A stretch of 64,000 nt of DNA, taken from Telluria mixta (GTDB lineage Bacteria; Pseudomonadota; Gammaproteobacteria; Burkholderiales; Burkholderiaceae_D). Within the stretch, counting starts at the first letter, position 1. Every line of letters starts with the position of its first letter. The stretch covers positions 4,588,001 through 4,652,000 of the forward strand of contig NZ_CP119520.1 of the NCBI RefSeq assembly GCF_029223865.1. The letters run 5' to 3'. The notes beneath the pieces are model-generated. The model searched no databases and was not told the DNA's origin. It saw nothing but the letters and a program-made list of their open reading frames with translations. This document shows positions 8,310 through 17,122 of the stretch, piece by piece. Made by a program: the position numbers and the translations under genes.

Positions 8310-9437
8310 TCAGGCGGCGCGCCGCTTGACGGCCAGGTCGTTGGCGGCAGTCTCCTGCGCGAGGCGCCGTTCCAGCATTGCGAGCACGGCCGCTTCCTCG
8401 GGCTGCAGGTCCTTCAGGTCTTCGACGAGGCTTTCCTCGGCGCGGGCGCGCAGGCCTTCCAGCATCGTGCCGTCGAGGTAGGCGTCCAGCACGGCCGGGT
8501 GCACATAGCACTTGCGGCAGACGGAGGGCGTATTGCCAAGCCGTTCGGCGACGGATTCGATGGCGCGCACGACGTTCTTCTTCGCCTGCGCGTCGGAATC
8601 GACGGCCTCGAATTCCTGCAGCGCCATCGCGGCAAGGACGGTCCCGGACCACGTGCGGAAGTCCTTCGCCGTGTAATCCTCGCCCGTGATCGTGCGCAGG
8701 TAGTCGTTCACGTCGGCGGAGCCCACCGTGTGCGTTTCGCCGTCCTCGTCGAGGTACTGGAACAGGTCCTGGCCGGGCAGGTCGCGCGTGCGCTGGATGA
8801 TGCGGGCCAGGCGCCGGTCGTGCACCTTGACGTCGTGGTACACGCCGCTCTTGCCGCGGAAGCGGAACTCGACCTCGCTGCCGTCGATCTTGACGTGGCG
8901 GTTGCGCAGGGTGGTCAGGCCGTACGACTTGTTCTCGCGGGCGTATTCGTCGTTACCGATGCGCATCATCGTCGCTTCCAGCAGGTAGACGATCGTCGCG
9001 AGGACTTTGTCGCGCGGCAGGCCGGGGAGGGACAGCGCGCGGTCGACTTCCTTGCGGATCTGCGGCAGCGCCTTGCCGAACTTGATCATGCGTTCGTACT
9101 TGACCTCGTCGCGCACCTCGCGCCATTTCGGGTGGTAGCGGTACTGCTTGCGCCCGCGTGCGTCGCGGCCCGTCGCCTGCAGGTGGCCGTTGGCCTGCGG
9201 GCAGATCCAGACGTCCGTCCACGCGGGCGGGATCGCCAGCGACCTGATGCGCTTGAGGGTGGCCTCGTCCTCGACCGGCTCGCCCTTCGCGTCGAGGTAG
9301 CGAAAACCGTCCTTGGCCGGCTCGCGGCGGATGCCGGGACGGTCGTCGTGGACGTAGCGCAGGCCCGCGGCCTTGGCGGCGGCGGGCGGGTCGGTGTTCG
9401 GCACCGGGTCGTGCAGGGCGGGGTCATCGTTTTTCAT
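8310..9437 (-). CDS. DNA topoisomerase IB (poxvirus-like)
   Basis: A 375-residue type IB topoisomerase that relaxes supercoils through a 3'-phosphotyrosyl intermediate. The N-terminal domain spans about residues 25-115 and the catalytic domain about 130-325. The likely nucleophile is Tyr311 in CRKCYVHPAV, and other conserved patches are MMRIGNDEY, FRGKSGV and DFRTWSGT. The start at MKNDDP was chosen because the upstream extension is low-complexity and unlike the family. Bacterial homologues are scattered and non-essential, often in stress or repair settings. Confidence 0.93.
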   Translation of the reverse strand: MKNDDPALHDPVPNTDPPAAAKAAGLRYVHDDRPGIRREPAKDGFRYLDAKGEPVEDEATLKRIRSLAIPPAWTDVWICPQANGHLQATGRDARGRKQYRYHPKWREVRDEVKYERMIKFGKALPQIRKEVDRALSLPGLPRDKVLATIVYLLEATMMRIGNDEYARENKSYGLTTLRNRHVKIDGSEVEFRFRGKSGVYHDVKVHDRRLARIIQRTRDLPGQDLFQYLDEDGETHTVGSADVNDYLRTITGEDYTAKDFRTWSGTVLAAMALQEFEAVDSDAQAKKNVVRAIESVAERLGNTPSVCRKCYVHPAVLDAYLDGTMLEGLRARAEESLVEDLKDLQPEEAAVLAMLERRLAQETAANDLAVKRRAA

Positions 9438-9542
9438 CGGGGACTCGTCGTTGGCATGGCGGACTGCCCGTGCCAGTCTACGCCGGCCTCCATCGCGCAC
9501 CGTTCGCGAACTAACGTAGTGCAGGACCGTTAGAATGCAGTC

Positions 9543-9848
9543 ATGCCGAGCAAATCTCCCATCTTCCCCGGCCCGCGCACCGCGCGCGGCATCGTCCTCG
9601 CCGTCCTCCTGTCCAACGCCGACCAGGCGGGTGCCGAACCGCTGCGCGGCCGCGTGACCCTGGCCGCCATCGTCCGCGCGCTCAAGCGCAAGTACCACTG
9701 GCCGATCGAGACGACGAGCTTCCCGTCCAACGCGCCGGACGGCCGCGCGACGTGGGCCACCGTGTACAGCCTGCCGCCCGACGTCATCGCGAAAGCGCTG
9801 GACGAGCGGGGGCGCGACTGGCTGCGCAGCAGCCTCGGGGACCGCTGA
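9543..9848 (+). CDS. Conserved-type hypothetical protein, 101 aa
   Basis: A short protein with a central helical segment (RVTLAAIVRALKRKYHWPIE) resembling a winged-helix fold, of the kind seen in small helix-turn-helix proteins of Burkholderiales. It has no signal peptide or membrane segment. The coding call rests on codon usage, a start just after the topoisomerase promoter region, and a TGA that directly abuts the TAG of the convergent antiporter gene. The function is not recognised. Confidence 0.6.
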   Translation: MPSKSPIFPGPRTARGIVLAVLLSNADQAGAEPLRGRVTLAAIVRALKRKYHWPIETTSFPSNAPDGRATWATVYSLPPDVIAKALDERGRDWLRSSLGDR

Positions 9849-11465
9849 CTAGTCTTGCTGGTAACGGGATTCCAGCAAATCGATCTGACGCAGCAGCCTG
9901 CGCGCCGTCTCGTCCGAGATGTCCATGCGCCGCGCGAGACGCAGCACCGTGTCCCGCTCCGCGTTCAGCGCGAGCAGCCGGTAGCTGCGCTCCGTGTGCC
10001 TGAGCGCCTGTGCGTCCGCATTGCCGCCCGCGGCGTCGGTCGCGTTCAGGCGGTGCCGGTACAGCCGCAGCACATGGGCCACGGCCCGGCCGCCGTCCTC
10101 GCCGTCCGCCTTCTGCGCCCGTTCCAGCGCGGCGATGGCGGCCAGCGTCGCCGCGTGGCGCGCATCGTCCTCGTTGCACTTCGCGTCCGGCTCGGCCGGC
10201 ATCTCCAGGCCGCGCAGCAGGGCGGGCAATGCGGCGCTGGCCAGGAGCAGCGAGACGACGATCACGCTGCTGGCCAGGAAGATCGCCAGGTGGCGCGCGG
10301 GGAACGGATCGCCGTTCGGCAGCGCGAGCGGCAGGGTCATCACGCCGGCCATCGTCAGCGCCCCGCGCACGCCCGCCACCGACGTGGCCAGCATCACGCG
10401 CAGCCTGGGCTTGAAGACCTGGCGCCCGAGGCGCTTGCGGTTCAGGAGCGTCAGCTGCAGCGAAATCCACACCCACGCGAAGCGCAGCAGCACGAGGCCC
10501 AGGCTGAACGCGAGCGCGCGGCCGGCCAGCCACCCCAGGTCGTACGGCGTGCCGCCGGCCGGGTGCAGGGCGCCGCGCACGATGTCCGGCAATTGCTCGC
10601 CCAGCAGCACGAACATGGTGCCGTTCAGGGTGAATTGCAGCGCATCCCAGATGACGTTGCGGCGGATGCGCGTGCCCGGCGTCGCCGCGCCCGACAGTTC
10701 CAGGTAGCTCATCGTGATGCCCGCCGCCACCGCCGCCAGGATGCCGGATGCGTCCAGGCGCTCGGCCACGAGGTAGGCGCCGAACGGCGTCAGGAGGTTG
10801 ATGAGCACCGGGACGCCGTCTTCCTCGCCGAAGCGGCGCTGCAGGATGCCGTGCGCGCGCGTGATGGCGAACGTGATCGCGATGCCGGCCGCGATGCCCG
10901 CCAGCGCCACCCATAAGAACGTCAGGCTCGCCTGCGCCAGCGAGAAATGCCCCGTCACGGCCGCGGCGACTGCGAAGCGGAAGCACACGAGGCCACTCGC
11001 GTCGTTGAGCAGGCTCTCGCCTTCGACGATGTGCATGAGGCGCGGCGGCATCGGCACGCGCGCGGTGATCGACGACACGGCGACCGGGTCCGTCGGCGCC
11101 ACGATGGCCGCGAGCGCGAACGCGACCGCCAGCGGCATGGCAGGGATCATCCAGTGCAGCAGGTATCCAGCGCCGACGACGGTGAACAGGACGAGGCCCA
11201 GCGCCAGTTCGAGGATCGTCGCCTTGTCGCGGAACAGGCCGATCTTGGGGATGCGCCAGCCGTCCACGAACAGCAGCGGCGGCAGGAACAGGAGGAAGAA
11301 GATGTCCGGCTCCAGCGCGACGCCATGGCGGAAAACGCCCGAGATGACGGCGCCCGCCGCGATCTGGATCAGCGGCAGGGGCAGGGCGATGGGCAGCACC
11401 CGGGCCACGTAGCCGCTGGCGATCACGGCGAGCAGCATCGCCAGGATGACTTCGACGGTCTCCAT
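9849..11465 (-). CDS. CPA1-family Na+/H+ antiporter
   Basis: A 538-residue inner-membrane antiporter. About 12 hydrophobic helices fill residues 1-400, with the conserved FLLFLPPLLFVDGWR and the transport-site region AAIVAPTDPVAVSSI typical of NhaP/YjcE-type CPA1 exchangers. A hydrophilic cytosolic tail of about 130 residues follows and is rich in Asp, Arg and His, suited to regulation by pH or ligand. An AAGGAGAG sequence precedes the ATG. Sodium or potassium efflux coupled to proton uptake is expected. Confidence 0.93.
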   Translation of the reverse strand: METVEVILAMLLAVIASGYVARVLPIALPLPLIQIAAGAVISGVFRHGVALEPDIFFLLFLPPLLFVDGWRIPKIGLFRDKATILELALGLVLFTVVGAGYLLHWMIPAMPLAVAFALAAIVAPTDPVAVSSITARVPMPPRLMHIVEGESLLNDASGLVCFRFAVAAAVTGHFSLAQASLTFLWVALAGIAAGIAITFAITRAHGILQRRFGEEDGVPVLINLLTPFGAYLVAERLDASGILAAVAAGITMSYLELSGAATPGTRIRRNVIWDALQFTLNGTMFVLLGEQLPDIVRGALHPAGGTPYDLGWLAGRALAFSLGLVLLRFAWVWISLQLTLLNRKRLGRQVFKPRLRVMLATSVAGVRGALTMAGVMTLPLALPNGDPFPARHLAIFLASSVIVVSLLLASAALPALLRGLEMPAEPDAKCNEDDARHAATLAAIAALERAQKADGEDGGRAVAHVLRLYRHRLNATDAAGGNADAQALRHTERSYRLLALNAERDTVLRLARRMDISDETARRLLRQIDLLESRYQQD

Positions 11466-11534
11466 TCCCTATCTCTCCTTGTCGGAGACGATGATAGGCG
11501 ATGTGCCGGATGAGCGAGGTACGGTAGGGCCGTG

Positions 11535-13775
11535 TCAGCGCCTGATATTGGCCTCGGCGGCGGCGGCCAGAATGTCCGCCAGCTGCGTGGTATTCACCGG
11601 CTTGACGAGGTAGTAGTCGAACCCGGCCGCCATCGACGCCTCGCGGTCCTGCTGGCGGCCATAGCCCGTCATCGCGATCAGGGTGGCACCGGTCGCCTGG
11701 GGCAGCATGCGCAGGCGGCGCGCCAGTTCGTTGCCGTCGAAGTCGGGCAGGCCGATGTCGAGCAGGCAGACTTCCGGCACGAAGGATTTCGCCAGTTCCA
11801 GCGCGTCCGTGGCGGAGTAGGCGACTTCCACGCGATGCCCGCCGGAGCGCAGGAACAGCTGCAGCGTGTGGACGGCGTCGACGTTGTCGTCCACGAGCAG
11901 GATGCGCAGCGGGACGCCGCCGTCGTGGTGTTCCTCGCCGACGACGGGCGCCGGTGCCAGCACCACGTCCTGCGAGTAGCGGGGCAGGCGCACGGTGAAC
12001 GTCGAGCCCTTGCCGAGGCCCGGGCTGTACGCCCTCACTTCGCCGCCGTGCAGCTCGACGAGGCTTTTCACGAGGGCGAGGCCGAGACCCAGGCCGCCCT
12101 GCGAACGGTCCGGCGTGCGCTCGGCCTGCGTGAACAGGTCGAACACGCGCTCGACGAGGGCGGGATCCATGCCGATGCCGTCGTCGGCCACGGTCAGCAC
12201 GTAGTCGTCGCCGTCCGCGTCCACGCGCAGGTGGATGGTGCCGCCTTCCGGCGTGTACTTGGTCGCGTTGTTGAGCAGGTTCGCGCATACCTGCACGAGC
12301 CGCTTGTGGTCGCCCTTGACGTACGCGGGCGCGGGCGGCAGCTCGATCACGACGCGGTGGCGCCGCGCCGCGATCAGCGGGCGGATCTGCTCGGCCGCAT
12401 CGTCGACGACGCGCTTGAAGTCCAGCACCTGCGTCGCCAGCGACACGAGGCCGCGCGTCACGCGCGACACGTCGAGCAGGTCGTCGACGAGGCTCGTCAT
12501 GTGGTCGACCTGGCGTACGATGATGGAGCACGTCTGGGTGATCTGGGCGTTATCGGAGTGCAGCAGCTTGAGCAGGTGCGCGCCCGTGCTGATCGGCGCC
12601 AGCGGGTTACGGAGCTCGTGCGCGAGCATCGCGAGGAACTCGTCCTTCCGCTGGTCGGCGGCGCGCAGTTCGCGCTCGGCCAGCGAGCGCGCCGTCTCTT
12701 TCTTCTGCAGCGCGGCCGCCATGCGGTCCAGGGCCTGCGCCAGGTTGCCGATCTCTTCGTGGCCGTAGGCGATGCCGGAGCGGGCTTCCAGGTCGCCGGC
12801 GGCGATGCGCTCGGCGGTGCCCATCAGCTTGCGCACGCGCTGGACGATCAATACGTCGCCCACGAGCCACGCGGCCAGCATGGCCAGCAGGGTGGTCGCG
12901 GCAAGACCCAACAGGGACATGATCTGGTCGTGGCGCGCGGCCGACAGGATCGTCTCGGTGGGGATGCCGATGGTGACCGTGTAATCGGTCAGCGCGGGGG
13001 CGCCCACGCGTGCGAACGTGTGCAGGCGCTCGATGCCGTCCTCGCCGCGGACCGTCATGGCCCGCTGCCCGGCCGTGTTCACCGCTTCCTGCATCGCCGG
13101 CGACAGCTTGGTGCCGAAGAAGCGTTCCGGATCGGGGCGGCGCGAGATGATGGCGCCGCGCGCATCCGCCGTCGCCAGCACGGAGCCGGGCGGCAGGTTG
13201 ATGTCGTTGATGAAGGTGTCGAGGCCTTCCAGGTCCATCGCCGCGAACACGACGGCCAGGACTTTACCGCCGCGGTCGATGACGGGGTAGGTGAGGTTGA
13301 TCGTGTGCTTCTTGATGACGCGGCCGAACACGTAGTCGCCGGCAATGAACCTGCGTTCCGCGATGGCGCGGCGGAAGTGGCTGCGGTCGCCCAGGTTGAC
13401 GGGGTGGAGCAGGGGCACGGCGCTGCAGGTGACGTCGCCGTTGAGCTGGATGAGGCCGAAGTTGACGAAGCCCTCGTTGCGGTCGAGGACGTCGGACAGC
13501 AGCGACGTGCATTTCGCGGTGTCGCCCATCAGGTCCGGGACGCTGGCCAGGTCGACGAGGATCTGGCGCGCGCCCTCGATCGACTGGGCTTCGTTGGCGG
13601 CCGCCATGCCCGTCAGGCGGCGCAGGTTTTCTTCCGATGCCTTGATGGCATGTTCGCGTTCGCGGATCCCGGACAGGATCGTCATCACCGCCAGCGGCGT
13701 GATCGCCAGCGCCACCAGCAACATGAGCCGGCTGCGCAGGCTGTTCAGCCGGAAGCGGCTCAAGCCAGATGTCAT
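11535..13775 (-). CDS. Membrane hybrid histidine kinase with extracytoplasmic sensor
   Basis: A 746-residue hybrid kinase. A transmembrane helix at about residues 16-36 and a second at about 288-310 bracket a periplasmic dCACHE-like sensor of about 250 residues. A HAMP region follows, then HisKA with His386 in LAMLAHELRN, a HATPase domain (NLLNNATKYT; GGLGLGLAL) and a C-terminal receiver with phospho-acceptor Asp673 in LLDIGLPDFDG. The ATG lies 4 bp after the stop of the upstream aminotransferase-like gene and has no Shine-Dalgarno of its own, which suggests translational coupling. Its ligand may therefore relate to that protein. Confidence 0.93.
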   Translation of the reverse strand: MTSGLSRFRLNSLRSRLMLLVALAITPLAVMTILSGIREREHAIKASEENLRRLTGMAAANEAQSIEGARQILVDLASVPDLMGDTAKCTSLLSDVLDRNEGFVNFGLIQLNGDVTCSAVPLLHPVNLGDRSHFRRAIAERRFIAGDYVFGRVIKKHTINLTYPVIDRGGKVLAVVFAAMDLEGLDTFINDINLPPGSVLATADARGAIISRRPDPERFFGTKLSPAMQEAVNTAGQRAMTVRGEDGIERLHTFARVGAPALTDYTVTIGIPTETILSAARHDQIMSLLGLAATTLLAMLAAWLVGDVLIVQRVRKLMGTAERIAAGDLEARSGIAYGHEEIGNLAQALDRMAAALQKKETARSLAERELRAADQRKDEFLAMLAHELRNPLAPISTGAHLLKLLHSDNAQITQTCSIIVRQVDHMTSLVDDLLDVSRVTRGLVSLATQVLDFKRVVDDAAEQIRPLIAARRHRVVIELPPAPAYVKGDHKRLVQVCANLLNNATKYTPEGGTIHLRVDADGDDYVLTVADDGIGMDPALVERVFDLFTQAERTPDRSQGGLGLGLALVKSLVELHGGEVRAYSPGLGKGSTFTVRLPRYSQDVVLAPAPVVGEEHHDGGVPLRILLVDDNVDAVHTLQLFLRSGGHRVEVAYSATDALELAKSFVPEVCLLDIGLPDFDGNELARRLRMLPQATGATLIAMTGYGRQQDREASMAAGFDYYLVKPVNTTQLADILAAAAEANIRR

Positions 13776-13779
13776 TTGT

Positions 13780-14949
13780 CTATTTTCTATCTGCCGCCTT
13801 GTGGGCAGCAAACGCATTACCAAATTCGATGATCCTGCGGATGCCTTCGCGCAAGGTCGCCACGTCGTCCGAAATATAGCCGAGTCGGATGTAACCAGGC
13901 ACGCCCAGCGCCTCGCCCGGCATGACCGCCACTCTCTTTTCCTCGAGCAGCGCTTCGGCAAAGCCGACCGTGTCCAGCGTCAGGCTGCGCACGTCTCCCC
14001 ACAGGTACGGACCGGAGGCCGGCGCGTGCATGACGATCCAGGGGACCTCGGCAAACAGCCGTACCGCCAGGTCGCGCCGTTCACGGTAGTCCGCCATCAT
14101 CGCGCGCGGCGCACCGGTCGCGAACGCGACGTCGGCGGCCACTTGCGACAAATGCGGCGCGGCCGCCGTGATGGGGCCTTGCAGCGTCTGCATCGCGTTG
14201 ACCACTTCGGCGGGCGCCAGCGCGAAGCCGACCCGCCAGCCCATCATGGCGTAGCTCTGCGAGGCCGAAAACAGCGTCACCACGCCGATGTTCCGCCAGT
14301 CGCACAAAGCCGCCAGGCTGGTGTGTCCGCCATCGAAAATCAGGTGTTCGTAGCTTTCGTCGACGATCACCCGGGCCCCGATGCGCTCCACCCATGCACG
14401 AAGGTGTTCCAGTTCCCGGCGAGTGTACACCTTGCCGGTGGGATTGTGCGGGTTATTGATGATGACGATGTCCGGTTTGCCGAAGCTGTCCAGCAGAGCC
14501 GGCGTGATTTCCTCAGGGAGATCGACCAGGATGGGACGCAGGCCCAACAGTTGTGACGTAGCAACATAGGCCGGCCAGTGGGGCTTGAAGACCAGGACCG
14601 TGTCGTACGGATCGCTCAGGACATACAGCGCTTCGTACAGCCCCTGCTTGGCGCCGTTGGTGACGATGATCTCGTCAGTGCCCGCGTCGACGCCGTTTTC
14701 CTTTTTCAGCTTGGCTGCCAGCCGCGTCCGGACGTCCAGCGCGCCCACTACGCTCGTGTAGGGCATGATCCGTTCGCGCTCGATCGCCGCCGCCACCGCG
14801 TCCAGCACCGGCCGCGGCGCGGGGAAGTGCGAGATCGCGATCGAGAAATCGATGACGGACTCACCCTCGCTGCGCAAGGTTTCCACGCGGCCGTGCATGG
14901 CGGTGGTGGCGAGGGGACGGGAGGAAGCAATCCGGGCAGAAATTTTCAT
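13780..14949 (-). CDS. Class I/II aminotransferase-fold protein lacking the PLP lysine
   Basis: A 389-residue fold-type I protein very close in layout to subgroup Ib aspartate aminotransferases. The cofactor-site landmarks are present: TNGAKQGLYEAL, the NNPHNPTGKV loop, VDESYEH, the arginine of GWRVGF and the substrate arginine in GYIRLGY. The position that should hold the Schiff-base lysine (family pattern SxSKxxxMxGWR) reads SASQSYAMMGWR, so it is Gln231. The codon is CAG, one base away from AAG. Without the lysine, normal transamination is not expected, so the protein may be a binding or sensor protein or may use unusual chemistry; a sequencing error is the trivial alternative. A hybrid kinase follows 4 bp later. 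Confidence 0.88.
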   Translation of the reverse strand: MKISARIASSRPLATTAMHGRVETLRSEGESVIDFSIAISHFPAPRPVLDAVAAAIERERIMPYTSVVGALDVRTRLAAKLKKENGVDAGTDEIIVTNGAKQGLYEALYVLSDPYDTVLVFKPHWPAYVATSQLLGLRPILVDLPEEITPALLDSFGKPDIVIINNPHNPTGKVYTRRELEHLRAWVERIGARVIVDESYEHLIFDGGHTSLAALCDWRNIGVVTLFSASQSYAMMGWRVGFALAPAEVVNAMQTLQGPITAAAPHLSQVAADVAFATGAPRAMMADYRERRDLAVRLFAEVPWIVMHAPASGPYLWGDVRSLTLDTVGFAEALLEEKRVAVMPGEALGVPGYIRLGYISDDVATLREGIRRIIEFGNAFAAHKAADRK

Positions 14950-15147
14950 TTTTATTCTCTTGGGATAATGTTATTGAAAAGTTACAACGCACGGTGCAAC
15001 GGCTGGGTGTTGCCTGATTGTACTAAATCGGTGGAACCATGCCGCACGAGTGGAAAATAGCGCGTGGGAAATGCCTGAAGGGACGGGCGCCGTGCGGCGC
15101 GGGATTCTGGTACGGTGATTGCAAAGTGAACCATTCGGGAGTACACC

Positions 15148-15498
15148 ATGCAGCAATCCATCGTACGCACCTTCAAGCACGTGACGGCAGCCGAACAGGC
15201 GCGCCAGGAACTGCTGGCCGCGGGCATCGCCGCCGACGACGTCGCGATCGACGTCCGCATCGACGAGACCGGCCCTGTGCAGGGCAATTTCACGGTCGGC
15301 GATTCGCCCTCGGTGACGGGCAAGACGGCCTATTCGCACACGTACGCGCCGGTGGCGCAGGACGACGTGCGCGACTGCCAGGTCACGGTGAACGCGGCCG
15401 ATGCCGCGCTGGCCAAGCGGGCCGCCGAGATCCTCGAACACTTTGGCGGGCACGATCCGGACCCGGCCCACGCCGCCGCGCGGGAGACGCGCCATTGA
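15148..15498 (+). CDS. Small YflT-like general stress protein
   Basis: A 116-residue soluble protein. Its first ~45 residues (TFKHVTAAEQARQELLAAGI, then DDVAIDVR) match the ferredoxin-like alpha/beta unit of heat-induced stress proteins of the YflT/GsiB-associated type, in which a helix after the first strand helps to form a small sandwich. The C-terminal part repeats a strand-helix pattern (CQVTVNAADAALAKRAAEIL). A GGGAG ribosome-binding site precedes the ATG. It lies 52 bp upstream of nicotinamidase. A role in stress is inferred from family only. Confidence 0.7.
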   Translation: MQQSIVRTFKHVTAAEQARQELLAAGIAADDVAIDVRIDETGPVQGNFTVGDSPSVTGKTAYSHTYAPVAQDDVRDCQVTVNAADAALAKRAAEILEHFGGHDPDPAHAAARETRH

Positions 15499-15550
15499 GT
15501 TTGCGCGACAATAGGGCATCGCGGTCCGCGACCGCTTCCAGGAGAGTCCA

Positions 15551-16156
15551 ATGAGTGCCATCCACCTCGACAAGCAGGATGCCCTGCTGATCATCGACAT
15601 GCAGGTCGACTTCCTGCCCGGCGGGGCGCTGGGCGTGACGGGCGGCCATGAAGTGGTCGCGCCCATCAACCACCTGATCGAGCTGTACCAGGCACAAGGC
15701 CTGCCCATCTTCGCGTCGCGCGACTGGCACCCGCAGGATCACTGCTCGTTCGGCGCCCAGGGCGGACCGTGGCCGCCGCACTGCGTGGCCGGCACGCCGG
15801 GGGCGGAATTCGCGGCCGAGCTGGCGCTGCCGGACGATGCCATCGTCATCTCGAAGGCCGACACGGCGCCGGTGGACGCGTATTCCGCGTTCGGCGGCAC
15901 GGACCTCGCGGCGCAGCTGCGCGCGCGGGGCGTGGAGCGTGTAACGGTGGTGGGGCTCGCCACCGATTACTGCGTGCTGAACACCGTCACGGATGCGCTG
16001 GAAGAAGGATTCGACACGCTCATCGTGCCGGAAGCCATGCGCGCCGTCGACGTGAATCCGGGCGACGGCCGCCGCGCGCAGGACCGCATGGTTGCGCGCG
16101 GGGCCGTGCCGGTGCGGCTGGGCGAGTTCGGGATGGTGGCGTTATCGGTTGCGTAA
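15551..16156 (+). CDS. pncA: Nicotinamidase
   Basis: A 201-residue amidohydrolase that converts nicotinamide to nicotinate for NAD salvage. The catalytic triad is visible as Asp16 (IIDMQVDF), Lys102 (ISKAD) and Cys141 (ATDYCV), and the metal-binding residues as Asp58, His60 and His64 in DWHPQDH. Length and motifs match PncA. An AGGAGAG ribosome-binding site precedes the start. The TAA directly abuts the stop of the convergent reductase gene. Confidence 0.95.
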   Translation: MSAIHLDKQDALLIIDMQVDFLPGGALGVTGGHEVVAPINHLIELYQAQGLPIFASRDWHPQDHCSFGAQGGPWPPHCVAGTPGAEFAAELALPDDAIVISKADTAPVDAYSAFGGTDLAAQLRARGVERVTVVGLATDYCVLNTVTDALEEGFDTLIVPEAMRAVDVNPGDGRRAQDRMVARGAVPVRLGEFGMVALSVA

Positions 16157-17110
16157 TCAGAGATCAAGGACGAGGTGCGATCCTTTGCACCTCGACACGC
16201 ACAGCATCATCGTCTTCTGCGCCGCCTTCTCGTCATCGGACAGGTAACTGTCCCGATGATCGGCCACGCCATCGAGGATCACGGTCTCGCACGACCCGCA
16301 GATCCCTTCGCGGCACATGCAATCGACCTGGATGCCCGCCTTCTCGATCACGCGCAGCAGCGTATCGTCCGGCCCCACGTGCAGCGTCTTGCCGCTTTTC
16401 TTCAGCGTGACGTCGAACGCGCCCCCGGTCGCATCCACGTCGTTGCGGAACTGCTCGAAGTGGATGCGGCCCGCGTCCCAGCCGGCGGCCTTCGCCGCCG
16501 CCACGACGGCATCGTTCAGCGGCTGCGGGCCGCACACGTAGATGTGCGCGTCCGCCGGCTGGCCGGCCACCAGCGCGGCCACGTCCAGCAGCGTGCCCGC
16601 GTCGCTCTCGTAGAGTCGCAGGCGTTCCGGGCCGACCAGCGCCGGCAGCGTATCCAGCGCGGCCGCGCCGGCCCGGTTGCGGAAGCAGTAGTGCAGCTCG
16701 AAAGCCGCGTCGCGCCGCGCGAGGGCCTGGATGTGCGTGAGGAACGGCGTGATGCCGATGCCTCCTGCCACCAGCACGTGCTTCCCTTCGCCCGGATGCA
16801 GTCCGAACAGGTTGGCGGGCGCGCCGATGTGCAGCTCGTCGTCCTCGCGCACGTCCTCGTGCATGAAGCGCGAGCCGCCGCGCGACGCTTCTTCCTTGCG
16901 CACGCAGATCTGGTACCCGCCCAGGTCGTCGAGAGGACTCGTGAGCGAATAGGCGTTGCGGAAGCGGCCCCCGTCCAGGTGGAGGACGACGTGGCTGCCG
17001 CTGTCGAACGCGGGCAGGTCCAGGCCGTCGCTGCGGCGCAGCGTGAAGCGCTTGATGCCGTCGGCCAGCCGCTCGATGCGGCTGACGCGGACTCGTAACG
17101 TATCGTTCAT
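16157..17110 (-). CDS. PDR/VanB-family ferredoxin-type oxidoreductase
   Basis: A 317-residue class IA reductase that passes electrons from NAD(P)H through a flavin and a plant-type [2Fe-2S] centre to an oxygenase. The flavin motif RNAYSL is at residues 51-56, the nucleotide-binding segment VLVAGGIGITPF at about 112-123, CGPQPL at about 193-198, and the C-terminal cluster ligands are Cys266, Cys271, Cys274 and Cys304. It is the last gene of the Rieske-oxygenase locus that starts at 24345 and is the natural partner of that oxygenase, as VanB is to VanA and CntB to CntA. The stop abuts that of pncA. Confidence 0.94.
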   Translation of the reverse strand: MNDTLRVRVSRIERLADGIKRFTLRRSDGLDLPAFDSGSHVVLHLDGGRFRNAYSLTSPLDDLGGYQICVRKEEASRGGSRFMHEDVREDDELHIGAPANLFGLHPGEGKHVLVAGGIGITPFLTHIQALARRDAAFELHYCFRNRAGAAALDTLPALVGPERLRLYESDAGTLLDVAALVAGQPADAHIYVCGPQPLNDAVVAAAKAAGWDAGRIHFEQFRNDVDATGGAFDVTLKKSGKTLHVGPDDTLLRVIEKAGIQVDCMCREGICGSCETVILDGVADHRDSYLSDDEKAAQKTMMLCVSRCKGSHLVLDL

Positions 17111-17122
17111 GTCAGGCTCCTG

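Noticed and set aside
9784..12531. A 915-codon open frame running through the antiporter and hybrid kinase
   Set aside because: It is in an alternative frame of two clear genes and has Arg/Ala/Pro-rich shadow composition.
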